The position numbers and the translations under genes were made by a program. From positions 185 through 64,184 of the forward strand of contig DDVW01000057.1 in NCBI GenBank assembly GCA_002345545.1: a stretch of 64,000 nt of DNA. Reading direction: 5' to 3'. Numbering within the stretch: position 1 is the first letter of the stretch; every line of letters starts with the position of its first letter. Of the stretch, positions 7,329-16,557 are shown one piece after another. The notes under the pieces were generated by a model. The model ran no database searches. It was not told the DNA's origin and saw nothing but the letters and a program-made list of their open reading frames with translations. Source of the stretch: Stenotrophomonas sp. UBA2302 (GTDB lineage: Bacteria; Pseudomonadota; Gammaproteobacteria; Xanthomonadales; Xanthomonadaceae).

Positions 7329-10187
7329 ATGAACGCAGCAGTTCCCCGCACCGCCCTGCTCACGCTGGCGCTTGGTGTCGCCCTCGGAGGATTCGTCGGC
7401 ATGCCGTTGCTCGCCGAGGCCAAGCCCGCCCCGGCCGCCGCACCCACGGTGGACATTCCCTATGAGGAATTCACCCTGCCCAACGGCCTGCGCGTGGTGG
7501 TGCACACCGATCGCAAGGCGCCGATCGTGGCGGTGAACATCTGGTACCACGTCGGTGCCAAGGACGAGCCGAGCGGCCGCACCGGCTTCGCGCACCTGTT
7601 CGAGCACCTGATGTTCCAGGGCAGCGAAAACCACAGCGGCGAGTTCTTCGAGCCGTTCACCCAGGTGGGTGCCACCAGCCAGAACGGCACCACCAACACC
7701 GACCGCACCAACTATTTCCAGAACGTGCCGACCACCGCGCTGGACATGGCGCTGTGGATGGAATCGGACCGCATGGGCCATCTGCTCGGCGCGATCGACC
7801 AGGCGGCGCTGGACGAGCAGCGCGGCGTGGTGCAGAACGAGAAGCGCCAGGGCGAGAACCAGCCCTATGGCCAGGTGTGGGACAAGCTGACCCGCGCGCT
7901 GTACCCGGCCGGGCACCCGTACCACCACGGCGTGATCGGCTCGATGAACGATCTCAACGCCGCCTCGCTGGATGACGTGAAGACCTGGTTCAAGACCTGG
8001 TACGGCCCCAACAACGCGGTGCTGGTGCTGGCCGGTGATATCGACGTGGCCACCGCCAAGGAGAAGGTCGCGCGTTATTTCGGCGACATCCCGGCCGGCC
8101 CCACCATGGCCCAGCCGGCGGTGAACGTCGCCCAGCGCCCGGCCAGCACCCGCGAGGTGATGACCGACAAGGTGCCGCAGGCGCGCATCTACCGCGCCTG
8201 GAACGTGGCCCAGACCGGCACCACCGATATCGACCAGCTGCAGCTGTTCGCGCAGGTGCTGGGTGGTGCCAAGGCCTCGCGCCTGGACCAGCGCCTGCTG
8301 CACAAAGAGCAGCTGGTGGACAACATCGGCACGATGGTCGGTCCGTCGCAGCTGGGTTCCAATTTCATCATCATGGCCACGGTCAAGCAGGGCGTGGACC
8401 CGGCCAAGGTCGAGGCGATCATCGACGAAGAGCTGAGGAAGCTGATCGCCGAAGGGCCCAGTGCCGATGAGCTGGCGCGCGGCAAGACCGCGTTCCGTGC
8501 CGGCTTCATCCGCGGCATCGAGCGTATAGGCGGGTTCGGCGGCAAGGCCGATGCACTGGCCGAGTGCGCGGTGTTCGAAGGCGATCCGGGTTGCTTCCGC
8601 ACCTCGCTGGCCAACATCGACCGCGCCAGCGCCGCCGACCTGAAGGCGGTGGGCGCCAAGTGGCTGGGCGTGGGCGACCACACCCTGGTGGTGGAGCCGG
8701 GCGAGCGCGTGGCACTGGAGGAACTGCCCTCGGGCACGCCGGCCCCGTTCAACGTGCCGGCGGTCGATCCCAAGTACAGCGTTCTGCCGAGCCAGGTGGA
8801 CCGCAGCACCGGCGTGCCGCAGACAAAGGTCTTCCCGGAGCTGAAATTCCCGCAGCTGCAGCGCGCCACGCTGAAGAACGGCACCCAGGTGGTGCTGGCC
8901 GAGCGCCATGACATTCCGGTGGTGCAGTTCAGCTACGAGTTCCCGGGCGGTTTCACCGCCGACCAGGGGCGAAAGCCGGGCACCGCCAACTTCACCATGG
9001 GCATGCTCGATGAGGGTGCCGGCAAGCTCGGCTCGCTGGCGTTCGCCGACGCCGCCGATGCACTGGGCGCGCGCATCGGTGCCGGTGCCTCGCTGGATGG
9101 CGCCAATGTGTTCATGTCGGCGCTGAAGGAGAACCTGGTGCCGTCGCTGGCGCTGTATGCCGATGCGCTGCGCGTGCCGCGCTTCGACCAGAGCGAGATC
9201 GACCGCATCAAGGCCACCTGGATTGCCGGCATCCAGCAGGAGAAGGTCAACCCGAACGCGGTGGCCCTGCGCGTATTGCCGCCGCTGCTGTACGGCGAAG
9301 GCCATCCGTATGCGATCCCGTTCACCGGCAGCGGTGACGAGGCGGCGATCCAGTCGCTGGGCCGTGACGACCTGGTGGCCTTCCACAAGGCCTGGGTGCG
9401 ACCGGAAGGCGCCACCCTGGTCGTGGTCGGCGACACCACGCTGAAGGAAATCGTGCCGCTGCTGGAGCGCCAGTTGGGCGACTGGAAGGGCGAGGGTCCG
9501 GCACCGGCGGTGGCCGCTCCGGTCGACGTGGAACGTCCGCAGGGCACCCGCGTATACCTGATCGACCAGCCCGGCGCGGTGCAGGCCAGCCTGTTCGCCG
9601 GCGAAGTGGTGCCCTCGACGATGGACCCGGGTGCGACCCGTTTCGACATCGCCAACGGCGTGCTCGGCGGCGACTTCACCTCGCGCCTGAACATGAACCT
9701 GCGCGAGGACAAGCACTGGTCCTATGGCGCACGTTCGATGGCGTCCAGCGCCCTGGGCCAGCGGCCGTGGATGGCGATCGCACCGGTGCAGATCGACAAG
9801 ACCGCCGAGGCGCTGAAGGAAATGAACGCCGAGATCAGCCAGTTCGCCAGCGGCGCGCGTGCGCCGACCGACGCGGAGGTTGCGCGCATCCGCAACATCC
9901 AGACGCTGAGCCTGCCCGGCGCCTATGAAACCGCCAGCGCGGTGATGAACACCATCGGCGGCATCGTGCGTTACCAGCGCCCGGATGATTACGTGTTCAA
10001 GCGCAAGGCCGAGATCGAGGCGATGACCCCGGCGCAGGTGGCCGAAGCGGCGAAAACGCTGGATCCGTCCAGGCTCACCTGGGTCGTGGTCGGTGACCTC
10101 AAGCAGACCGAGGCACCGGTGCGCGCGCTGGAGCTTGGCGAAGTCACCGTGGTCGACGCCAACGGCAAGCCGGTAGAGAAGAAGTAA
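7329..10187 (+). CDS. M16 family zinc metallopeptidase (two-repeat, exported)
   Basis: A 952-residue pitrilysin-family protease with a probable signal peptide or N-terminal anchor (hydrophobic residues 8-28, then LLAEAK). The inverted zinc motif HLFEH is at residues 89-93 within the first M16 domain. A second, inactive-type M16 repeat follows from about residue 500 and lacks HxxEH. The start at 7329 is chosen because AAGGA precedes it and the signal sequence follows at once; in-frame codons upstream encode no plausible N-terminus. It probably degrades peptides in the periplasm. The gene stands alone and ends in a GC-rich hairpin. Confidence 0.9.
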   Translation: MNAAVPRTALLTLALGVALGGFVGMPLLAEAKPAPAAAPTVDIPYEEFTLPNGLRVVVHTDRKAPIVAVNIWYHVGAKDEPSGRTGFAHLFEHLMFQGSENHSGEFFEPFTQVGATSQNGTTNTDRTNYFQNVPTTALDMALWMESDRMGHLLGAIDQAALDEQRGVVQNEKRQGENQPYGQVWDKLTRALYPAGHPYHHGVIGSMNDLNAASLDDVKTWFKTWYGPNNAVLVLAGDIDVATAKEKVARYFGDIPAGPTMAQPAVNVAQRPASTREVMTDKVPQARIYRAWNVAQTGTTDIDQLQLFAQVLGGAKASRLDQRLLHKEQLVDNIGTMVGPSQLGSNFIIMATVKQGVDPAKVEAIIDEELRKLIAEGPSADELARGKTAFRAGFIRGIERIGGFGGKADALAECAVFEGDPGCFRTSLANIDRASAADLKAVGAKWLGVGDHTLVVEPGERVALEELPSGTPAPFNVPAVDPKYSVLPSQVDRSTGVPQTKVFPELKFPQLQRATLKNGTQVVLAERHDIPVVQFSYEFPGGFTADQGRKPGTANFTMGMLDEGAGKLGSLAFADAADALGARIGAGASLDGANVFMSALKENLVPSLALYADALRVPRFDQSEIDRIKATWIAGIQQEKVNPNAVALRVLPPLLYGEGHPYAIPFTGSGDEAAIQSLGRDDLVAFHKAWVRPEGATLVVVGDTTLKEIVPLLERQLGDWKGEGPAPAVAAPVDVERPQGTRVYLIDQPGAVQASLFAGEVVPSTMDPGATRFDIANGVLGGDFTSRLNMNLREDKHWSYGARSMASSALGQRPWMAIAPVQIDKTAEALKEMNAEISQFASGARAPTDAEVARIRNIQTLSLPGAYETASAVMNTIGGIVRYQRPDDYVFKRKAEIEAMTPAQVAEAAKTLDPSRLTWVVVGDLKQTEAPVRALELGEVTVVDANGKPVEKK

Positions 10188-10216
10188 GCGGCCCGCCTGC
10201 TGGCGGTTCTCAACGT

Positions 10217-10240
10217 CCCTCTCCCGTTCGTGGGGGAGGG
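10217..10240 (+). terminator. Hairpin after the M16 peptidase gene
   Basis: CCCTCTCCC pairs with GGGGGAGGG (one G-U pair) around a six-base loop, 30 bases after the stop codon. There is no U-tract, so termination may be Rho-assisted. Confidence 0.4.
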
Positions 10241-10308
10241 GCGGATCATCACGCGTTCATCCATTCCCGGCACAATCCGTTCCGGCTTTCATCTTCAAGG
10301 AATTCCCC

Positions 10309-10626
10309 ATGCGCATCGTGTTCCTGTCCGTCCTGATCGCCAGCACCGCCGCCTGCACCTGGGTGCCGATCGAATCCGGCGGCAAGGCCGTGCGCGTACT
10401 GCCGGCCGGTCCGGTCGCGCCCGGCTGCGTGGCCAAGGGCGAGATCGTGGTGTCGGTGAAGGACAAGGTCGGCTTCTACAACCGCAACCCGCTGCGCGTG
10501 CAGGAAGAGCTGGAAACCCTGGCCCGCAACGAGGCGCCCAGTGCCGGCGCCAACGCCGTGCAGGCCAGCAACCAGCCGGTCGATGGCAGCCAGCGCTTCT
10601 CCGCCTGGCAGTGCCCGCCGCGCTGA
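10309..10626 (+). CDS. DUF4156 family lipoprotein
   Basis: A 105-residue predicted lipoprotein. The lipobox STAAC puts the acylated cysteine at residue 16, followed by TWVPIES. The body matches the DUF4156 type: GCVAKGEIVVSVKDKVGFY near residue 40, then an acidic helix and a stretch ending NAVQASNQP. It probably sits in the outer membrane facing the periplasm; no function is known for the family. The start is supported by CAAGGAATTCCCC just before the ATG. It is a single gene between the M16 peptidase and oleA. Confidence 0.82.
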   Translation: MRIVFLSVLIASTAACTWVPIESGGKAVRVLPAGPVAPGCVAKGEIVVSVKDKVGFYNRNPLRVQEELETLARNEAPSAGANAVQASNQPVDGSQRFSAWQCPPR

Positions 10627-10761
10627 AAATCCAGCGGCGTCATCACCGGCGGCCATCCGCAGCGGCCCGCAAAGCTGCGTCCAATCGCGGAAAACAGGCA
10701 CTTCCGCGTTCCATACGCCGAAGTGCCTATTTGTAAAGATGCGGTGAAATGACGCAGGCGC

Positions 10762-10767
10762 TAGAAT
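10762..10767 (+). promoter_or_regulatory. Candidate -10 box for oleA
   Basis: TAGAAT lies 35 bases before the oleA ATG. A matching -35 element is not evident, as for several other promoters in this window. Confidence 0.35.
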
Positions 10768-10801
10768 AGCGCCCCCTTCGCCTGAGTCCTGGCGCTTTCC
10801 G

Positions 10802-11818
10802 ATGCCTTTCCAGAACGTCTCGATCGCGGGACTGGCGCATATTGATGCGCCGCATACGCTGACCTCCAAGGAAATCAACGAGCGGCTCCAGCCCACGCTG
10901 GAACGTTTGGGGATCCGTGCCGACGTGCTGGGCGATATCGCCGGCATCCACGCGCGCCGTCTTTGGGACCAGGGCACCCAGGCCTCAGATGCGGCCACCA
11001 TGGCCGGCCAGAAGGCGCTGGACGATGCCGGCATCGGCGCCGATAAGATCGGCCTGCTGATCAACACCTCGGTCAGCCGTGATTACCTGGAGCCGTCCAC
11101 CGCTTCGATCGTGTCCGGCAACCTGGGCATCGGCGAGGACTGCGTCACCTTCGACATCGCCAACGCCTGCCTGGCCTTCATCAACGGCATGGACGTGGCC
11201 GCGCGCATGCTCGAGCGCGGCGACATCGACTACGCGCTGATCGTCGACGGCGAGACTTCCAACCTGGTCTACGAAAAGACCATGGAACGGATGATGGCCC
11301 CGGACATCACCGCGCAGCAGCTGCGCGATGAAGTGGCCGCGCTGACCACCGGTTCCGGTGCCGCCGCCATGGTGCTGGCCCGTGCCGAACTGGTGCCCGA
11401 TGCGCCGCGCTACAAGGGCGGCGTGACCCGCGCGGCCAACCAGTGGAACAAGCTGTGCGTGGGCAACCTGGACCGCATGGTCACCGATACCCGCCTGCTG
11501 CTGATTGAAGGCATCAAGCTGGCCACCAAGACCTTCGAGGCCACGCGCGAGGCGCTGGGCTGGGCGGTGGACGAGATCGACCAGTTCGTCATCCACCAGG
11601 TCAGCCAGCCGCACACCAACGCCTTCATCAAGGCCTTCGGCATCGACCCGAAGAAGGTGATGACCATCTTCGGCGAGCACGGCAACATCGGCCCGGCCTC
11701 GGTGCCGATCGTGCTGAGCAAGCTGCGCCAGCTGGGCAAGCTCAAGAAGGGCGACCGCGTCGCGCTGATGGGGATTGGTTCCGGCCTGAACTGCACCATG
11801 GCCGAAGTGGTCTGGTAA
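10802..11818 (+). CDS. oleA: OleA, thiolase-fold enzyme condensing two acyl-CoAs
   Basis: A 338-residue protein, the same length as OleA of Xanthomonas campestris as I recall it. OleA performs a non-decarboxylative Claisen condensation of two long-chain acyl-CoAs to a beta-ketoacid, the first step of long-chain olefin/beta-lactone synthesis. The catalytic cysteine is Cys123 in NACLAF, His265 is in VIHQVSQPH and Asn295 in GEHGNIGPAS, in the thiolase order. It resembles FabH but lacks its ACP context and stands with oleB, oleC and oleD further on. A strong hairpin follows, so it is probably transcribed on its own. Confidence 0.95.
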   Translation: MPFQNVSIAGLAHIDAPHTLTSKEINERLQPTLERLGIRADVLGDIAGIHARRLWDQGTQASDAATMAGQKALDDAGIGADKIGLLINTSVSRDYLEPSTASIVSGNLGIGEDCVTFDIANACLAFINGMDVAARMLERGDIDYALIVDGETSNLVYEKTMERMMAPDITAQQLRDEVAALTTGSGAAAMVLARAELVPDAPRYKGGVTRAANQWNKLCVGNLDRMVTDTRLLLIEGIKLATKTFEATREALGWAVDEIDQFVIHQVSQPHTNAFIKAFGIDPKKVMTIFGEHGNIGPASVPIVLSKLRQLGKLKKGDRVALMGIGSGLNCTMAEVVW

Positions 11819-11842
11819 CAGCACCACCCCGCGCCGCCTCCG

Positions 11843-11871
11843 AACGCCCGCCGGTCCCGCCTGCGGGCGTT
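11843..11871. terminator. Bidirectional terminator between oleA and the UDG-like gene
   Basis: AACGCCCGC and GCGGGCGTT form a perfect nine-base stem with an 11-base loop. On the plus strand a T-rich stretch (TTTCGCGTTTC) overlaps and follows the stem end. It serves two convergent genes. Confidence 0.65.
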
Positions 11872-11902
11872 TCGCGTTTCTGGCGGAGCCGTTGAGGTGA
11901 GC

Positions 11903-12493
11903 TCAGTCGTGTAGTGCCTCGGCCACCCGCTGCCGCAACACCGGCAGCAGTTCACTTTCGAACCACGGGTTGCGTGCCAGCCACAGCCGGTTGCGCGGGC
12001 TGGGATGCGGCAGCGGCAGCACGCCGTGTTGCAGATGGGTGCGCCAGGCCTGCACGGTGTCGGTGAGGGTGCGGCCGCGACGGGGGCCGAGCAGGCCGGC
12101 CTGTGCGTACTGGCCGATGGCCAGCGTCAGCCGCACCTGCTGCAGTCGTGGCAGCAGCAGCGGCTGCCACGTTGGCGCGCATTCCGGGCGCGGTGGCCGG
12201 TCGCCACTTCTGCCGGTGCCGGGAAAGCAGAAACCCATCGGCACGATGGCGATGCGTGCGGCGTCGTAGAACGTGGCCGTGTCGATGCCCAGCCAGTCAC
12301 GCAGGCGATCACCGCTGGGATCGTTGAAGGGAATGCCGGTTTCATGGACCTTGCGTCCCGGCGCCTGGCTGACGATCAGCAGGCGTGCGGACGGGGCCGC
12401 CTGCAGCACCGGGCGGCAGCCCAGCGGCAGGTGGGCTTCACACAGGCGGCAGGCGCGGATGCGTGCCATCAGCTGCTCGAAGGGTTCGCTCAC
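11903..12493 (-). CDS. Uracil-DNA glycosylase superfamily protein
   Basis: A protein of about 196 residues of the UDG fold. Motif A-like SQAPGRKVHETGIPFNDPSG and the C-terminal LPHPSPRN (motif B-like) are present. CRLCEAHLPLGC near the N-terminus recalls the iron-sulfur cysteines of family 4/5 UDGs, though the fourth ligand is not obvious. It probably removes uracil or a related lesion from DNA; activity is unproven. The GTG at 12493 gives the usual short lead before the cysteine motif; an ATG at 12541 would add 16 residues. It lies convergent to oleA and interrupts the ole genes without obvious functional link. Confidence 0.8.
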   Translation of the reverse strand: MSEPFEQLMARIRACRLCEAHLPLGCRPVLQAAPSARLLIVSQAPGRKVHETGIPFNDPSGDRLRDWLGIDTATFYDAARIAIVPMGFCFPGTGRSGDRPPRPECAPTWQPLLLPRLQQVRLTLAIGQYAQAGLLGPRRGRTLTDTVQAWRTHLQHGVLPLPHPSPRNRLWLARNPWFESELLPVLRQRVAEALHD

Positions 12494-12584
12494 GGTGGCC
12501 CCGGTGCGGTATTGCGACAGCCGCCATTGTGGCCCGGCCACGCCGCCACTTCACCGGGCCGGGGCGCGCCCGGGGGGCATGGCC

Positions 12585-12590
12585 TACAAT
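12585..12590 (+). promoter_or_regulatory. Candidate -10 box for oleB
   Basis: TACAAT lies 33 bases before the oleB ATG. No clear -35 element is present. Confidence 0.35.
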
Positions 12591-12623
12591 GCGCGCCTTG
12601 TCCGTGACTGCGTGATTTCCCCG

Positions 12624-13514
12624 ATGCTGTACCCCGGCTATCCCACAACCCGCCACCGTTTCGAGGTCCGTCCGGGACTGTCGATGAACTACCTCGACGA
12701 AGGTCCGCGCGATGGCGAGGTGGTGGTGATGCTGCACGGCAATCCGTCGTGGAGCTACCTGTGGCGACACCTGGTCAACGGCCTGAGCGACAAATACCGC
12801 TGCATCGTGCCGGATCATATCGGCATGGGCCTGTCGGACAAGCCCGATGACAGCCGCTACGAGTACACGCTGCAGTCGCGCGTGGACGATCTGGACGCGC
12901 TGCTCAGGCACCTGGGCATCACCGGCCCGGTGACGCTGGCGGTGCACGACTGGGGCGGCATGGTCGGCTTCGGCTGGGCGCTGTCGCACCACGACCAGGT
13001 CAAGCGGCTGGTGATCACCAATACCGCCTCCTTCCCGCTGCCGGCGGAAAAGCCGATGCCGTGGCAGATCGCGATGGGCCGGCACTGGGGCCCGGGCGAG
13101 TGGTTCATCCGCACCTTCAATGCGTTCTCCTCCGGCGCCTCGTGGCTGGGCGTGAGCCGCAGGATGCCGGCCGACGTGCGCCGCGCCTATGTCGCCCCGT
13201 ACGACAGCTGGGCCAACCGCATCTCCACCATCCGCTTCATGCAGGACATCCCGCTGTCGCCGGCCGACAAGGCCTGGTCGCTGCTGGAACGCGCCGCCGC
13301 GGCGCTGCCGTCGTTTGCCGACCGCCCGGCGTATATCGCCTGGGGCCTGCGTGATTTCTGCTTCGACCACCACTTCCTGGAAGGCTTCCGCAAGGCCTTG
13401 CCGCAGGCCGAGGTCACCGCGTTCGAGGATGCCAACCACTACGTGCTGGAAGACAAGCACGAAGTGATCGTGCCGGCGGTAAGAGCGTTCCTGGAGCGCA
13501 ACCCGCTGGGTTGA
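12624..13514 (+). CDS. oleB: OleB, beta-lactone decarboxylase (alpha/beta hydrolase)
   Basis: A 296-residue alpha/beta-hydrolase of the haloalkane dehalogenase subgroup. In the ole pathway OleB decarboxylates the cis-beta-lactone made by OleC to a cis-olefin. The oxyanion motif HGNPSW is at residues 38-43 and the nucleophile Asp109 lies in VHDWGG. The catalytic histidine should be in DANHYV near the C-terminus. Without the flanking oleA and oleC it would be annotated as a dehalogenase; the context decides. The ATG at 12624 is preferred, and a GTG four codons earlier is possible. Confidence 0.93.
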   Translation: MLYPGYPTTRHRFEVRPGLSMNYLDEGPRDGEVVVMLHGNPSWSYLWRHLVNGLSDKYRCIVPDHIGMGLSDKPDDSRYEYTLQSRVDDLDALLRHLGITGPVTLAVHDWGGMVGFGWALSHHDQVKRLVITNTASFPLPAEKPMPWQIAMGRHWGPGEWFIRTFNAFSSGASWLGVSRRMPADVRRAYVAPYDSWANRISTIRFMQDIPLSPADKAWSLLERAAAALPSFADRPAYIAWGLRDFCFDHHFLEGFRKALPQAEVTAFEDANHYVLEDKHEVIVPAVRAFLERNPLG

Positions 13515-13587
13515 GTTGGGGGATGGGAGCGCCGCTCCTGCACACGCGGTGTGCCAAGCTGTGGGCCCTTTCCACAGGAAGTGACGG

Positions 13588-14277
13588 ATGGATTTCGACA
13601 GTCTGGACCGCCAGTTGCGTGACAGTGCGCAGGACCGCAGCCTGAGCAACGAGGAGCGCTCGTTACTGCGCGAGCTGGGTGAGGAGCTGCCGCCGGACCG
13701 GCTGCGTTTCATGCGCAATCGCGCGTTCGACATCGCCCGCGAGCAGATCAGCGCGCATCCGGCCGAGGCCCTGCCGGTGCTGAAGTGGGTGGAGCAGGTG
13801 GTGCGCACCCTCGACGCCAACGCCGGCCCGGTCGAGACCCTGACCAGCACCTATTTCTCACCAGGCGATGCCTGCATGCAGCGGCTGCGCGCGCTGTGCG
13901 CCGGTACCCGGAAGACATTGGATATCTGCGTGTTCACCATCTCCGATGACCGCCTGAGCGGCGTCATCCTGGAGGCCTACAAACGTGGCGTGGCGGTGCG
14001 CATCGTCAGTGACAACGACAAGGTGTATGACGACGGCAACGACATCCGTCGCCTGCATGAAAGCGGTATTCCGGTGCGCGTGGACCATAGCGAATACCAC
14101 ATGCACCACAAGTTCGCGCTGTTCGACGGCAGGCAGCTGGCCAACGGCAGCTTCAACTGGACGCGCACCGCGACCGAGCACAACGACGAGAACCTGGTGG
14201 TCAGCAACGATCCCAACCTGGTGCGCAGTTTCGCGCAGCAGTTCGAGCTGCTGTGGGGGCGCTACAAGGCGTTCTGA
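13588..14277 (+). CDS. Single-HKD phospholipase D-like protein
   Basis: 229 residues. The C-terminal two thirds form one PLD-like domain with a single HxKxxxxD motif, HHKFALFD, followed by LANGSFNWT, as in Nuc-type endonucleases and mitochondrial cardiolipin hydrolase. These work as homodimers that pair two HKD motifs. The N-terminal 80 residues are helical and charged, with no signal peptide, so the protein is probably cytosolic. Substrate could be nucleic acid or phospholipid. The gene sits 73 bases after oleB on the same strand and before oleC, but nothing ties it to olefin synthesis. Confidence 0.78.
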   Translation: MDFDSLDRQLRDSAQDRSLSNEERSLLRELGEELPPDRLRFMRNRAFDIAREQISAHPAEALPVLKWVEQVVRTLDANAGPVETLTSTYFSPGDACMQRLRALCAGTRKTLDICVFTISDDRLSGVILEAYKRGVAVRIVSDNDKVYDDGNDIRRLHESGIPVRVDHSEYHMHHKFALFDGRQLANGSFNWTRTATEHNDENLVVSNDPNLVRSFAQQFELLWGRYKAF

Positions 14278-14330
14278 GCAGCGGTGGCGATTGCCGTCCC
14301 GGGAATGGGTTGTTGGCCTTGTTGTGGCCA

Positions 14331-14348
14331 TTCCCACCTTCGTGGGAA
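14331..14348. terminator. Hairpin between convergent PLD-like and YkgJ-type genes
   Basis: TTCCCAC and GTGGGAA form a perfect seven-base stem with a CTTC tetraloop, between two genes that end toward each other. Confidence 0.45.
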
Positions 14349-14377
14349 GGATCGCGCAACCGCCTGCGCCGTTCCGC

Positions 14378-14803
14378 TCAGGCCGCGATGGGAGACGGTG
14401 GGGAGGGCGTGTTGCCGCTGTCGTCCGGCTGCGGGCCGTCGTTGTCGGCGTCATCGCGCCAGCGCCAGTCGGCTGGTGTCAGCGGCGTCAGACCATGGCC
14501 GGCGCGGGCACGGTCGCACTGAGGGCTGGCCTGGCCGTATTCCCACGAGGCATCCACTTCGCGGCAGACGCTGGGGCGCTGGGGATGGATGGTGCAGCGC
14601 GAATACACACCGATGTCCGCATCCAGTGCCACGCAGCGGACCGGATCGGAATGGGTGCCCTGCATGCACAACCGGTGCGGATCCAGACGCCGGGTCAAGG
14701 CGTGCGGCACGCCGCCTTCGCCGGCTTCATCCGACTCCATCCAGTGGAAGGCGACGCGGTACTGGGCGCAGCAGGCGCCGCAGCTGAGGCAGGGATGGGG
14801 CAT
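14378..14803 (-). CDS. YkgJ-type cysteine cluster protein
   Basis: About 141 residues. The N-terminus CLSCGACC and later single cysteines (LCMQG, RCVAL, RCTIHPQRPSVCR) give the CxxCxxCC-plus-CxxxxxxxxxC layout of the YkgJ/UPF0153 family, thought to bind zinc or an iron-sulfur cluster. The ATG at 14803 puts the cysteine cluster immediately after the start, as usual; upstream extension adds a basic tail lacking support. The C-terminal 40 residues are acidic and Pro/Ser-rich, probably disordered. It is divergent from oleC. Function is unknown. Confidence 0.8.
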   Translation of the reverse strand: MPHPCLSCGACCAQYRVAFHWMESDEAGEGGVPHALTRRLDPHRLCMQGTHSDPVRCVALDADIGVYSRCTIHPQRPSVCREVDASWEYGQASPQCDRARAGHGLTPLTPADWRWRDDADNDGPQPDDSGNTPSPPSPIAA

Positions 14804-14898
14804 GGGAGCCGGCCTTGGAGCGGCAATGCGGATGGGGAAGCTGGAGGATTTTCCATGCTGCCGATCCGCGCGCAAGAAATTTCTGCAGCGGTGACAAT

Positions 14899-16557
14899 AT
14901 GCCGATGAACGATTCCTGCAACATCGCCGCGCGTCTGCCCGAACTGGCGCGTGAACGGCCCGACCAGATCGCCATCCGCTGCCCCGGCAAGCCTGCCGCC
15001 AATGGCATGGCGCACTACGACGTCACCCTCGATTACCGCACGCTGGATGCGCGCAGCGATGCCATCGCTGCCGGGCTGGCCGCCTACGGCATCGGCCGTG
15101 GCGTGCGCGCGGTGGTGATGGTGCGGCCGGGCCCGGAATTCTTCCTGCTGATGTTCGCGCTGTTCAAGATCGGCGCGGTGCCGGTGCTGGTCGATCCGGG
15201 CATCGACAAGCGCGCGCTCAAGCAATGCCTGGACGAGGCGCAGCCACAGGCCTTCATCGGCATCCCGCTGGCGCATCTGGCGCGCCTGCTGCTGGGCTGG
15301 TCGAAGTCGGCCACGCGGCTGGTTACGGTCGGTACGCGCTGGGGCTGGGGCGGCACCACGCTGGCGCAGATCGAAGCGGCCGGGGCAGGTGCGGGCAGCC
15401 AGCTGGCGGCGACCGCGGCGGATGACACCGCCGCGATCCTGTTCACCAGTGGCTCGACCGGCGTGCCCAAGGGCGTGGTCTATCGCCACCGCCACTTTGT
15501 CGGCCAGGTGGAGCTGCTGCGCAATGCCTTCGGTATGCAGCCCGGCGGCGTGGATCTGCCGACCTTCCCGCCGTTCGCGCTGTTCGATCCGGCGCTGGGG
15601 CTGACCTCGGTGATCCCGGACATGGACCCGACCCGGCCCGGCAGCGCCGATCCGCGCAAACTGCACGACGCCATCGCCCGGTTCGGCGTGACCCAGCTGT
15701 TCGGCTCGCCGGCGCTGATGCGGGTGCTGGCCGAGCACGGCCAGCCGCTGCCGACAGTGACCCGCGCCACCTCGGCCGGTGCGCCGGTGCCGCCGCAGGT
15801 CGTGGAAAAGATCCGCGCGCTGATGCCCGCCGATGGCCAGTTCTGGACGCCGTATGGCGCCACTGAATGCCTGCCGGTGGCGGTGATCGAAGGCCGCGAA
15901 CTGGTGCAGACCCGCACCGCGACCGAAAGCGGTGCCGGCACCTGCGTCGGCCGTGTGGTGGAACCGAATGAAGTGCGCATCATCGCCATCAGCGATGAAC
16001 CCATCGCCGACTGGAGTGGTGTGCGCGAGTTGCCGGCAGGCGAAGTCGGCGAGATCACCGTGGTCGGCCCGACCACCACCGACAGCTATTTCAACCGCCC
16101 GCAGGCCACCACCGCGGCCAAGATCCGCGAGGTGTTGGCCGACGGCGGTGAGCGCATCGTGCACCGCATGGGCGATGTGGGCTGGTTCGATGCGCAGGGC
16201 CGGCTGTGGTTCTGCGGGCGCAAGACCCAGCGCGTGGAAACCGCCGCCGGGCCGCTGTATACCGAACAGATCGAGCCGGTGTTCAATACCGTGCCGGGGG
16301 TACGCCGCACCGCGCTGGTCGGCGTGGGCGAAGCGGGCAGCCAGCTGCCGGTGCTGTGTTACGAACTGCTGCCGGGTGCCGCCGCGGCCACGGTCGAGCC
16401 GCAGCTGCGCGCGCTGGCGGCGACACAGCCGTCGCTGGCCGGCATCGGCCATTTCCTGCAGCACCCGGCGTTTCCGGTGGATATCCGCCACAACGCCAAG
16501 ATCGGCCGCGAGAAACTTGCGCTATGGGCCACCGGGCAATTGAAGGAGCGTGCATGA
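14899..16557 (+). CDS. oleC: OleC, beta-lactone synthetase (AMP-binding enzyme)
   Basis: A 552-residue ANL-superfamily enzyme. OleC adenylates the beta-hydroxy acid from OleD and closes it to a cis-beta-lactone. The P-loop [16 protein letters not shown] is near residue 180, WTPYGATE near 315 is the A5 motif, and [18 protein letters not shown] near 420 is the ATP-ribose/hinge region. The catalytic lysine is in [10 protein letters not shown] near the C-terminus. The ATG at 14899 starts the family-like N-terminus. Its stop overlaps the oleD start, so OleC and OleD are made together, fitting the reported multi-enzyme OleBCD assemblies. Confidence 0.94.
   Translation: MPMNDSCNIAARLPELARERPDQIAIRCPGKPAANGMAHYDVTLDYRTLDARSDAIAAGLAAYGIGRGVRAVVMVRPGPEFFLLMFALFKIGAVPVLVDPGIDKRALKQCLDEAQPQAFIGIPLAHLARLLLGWSKSATRLVTVGTRWGWGGTTLAQIEAAGAGAGSQLAATAADDTAAILFTSGSTGVPKGVVYRHRHFVGQVELLRNAFGMQPGGVDLPTFPPFALFDPALGLTSVIPDMDPTRPGSADPRKLHDAIARFGVTQLFGSPALMRVLAEHGQPLPTVTRATSAGAPVPPQVVEKIRALMPADGQFWTPYGATECLPVAVIEGRELVQTRTATESGAGTCVGRVVEPNEVRIIAISDEPIADWSGVRELPAGEVGEITVVGPTTTDSYFNRPQATTAAKIREVLADGGERIVHRMGDVGWFDAQGRLWFCGRKTQRVETAAGPLYTEQIEPVFNTVPGVRRTALVGVGEAGSQLPVLCYELLPGAAAATVEPQLRALAATQPSLAGIGHFLQHPAFPVDIRHNAKIGREKLALWATGQLKERA

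Noticed and set aside
7086..9716. Very long antisense open frame opposite the M16 peptidase
   Set aside because: It is a high-GC shadow: the protein is His/Arg/Gln-rich without domains, while the plus strand encodes a clear peptidase. The same holds for antisense frames at 331-1905, 36583-39105 (beyond the LysR gene) and 45825-47252.
12624..13514. Haloalkane dehalogenase assignment
   Set aside because: The sequence is similar, but placement with oleA, oleC and oleD makes OleB far more likely.
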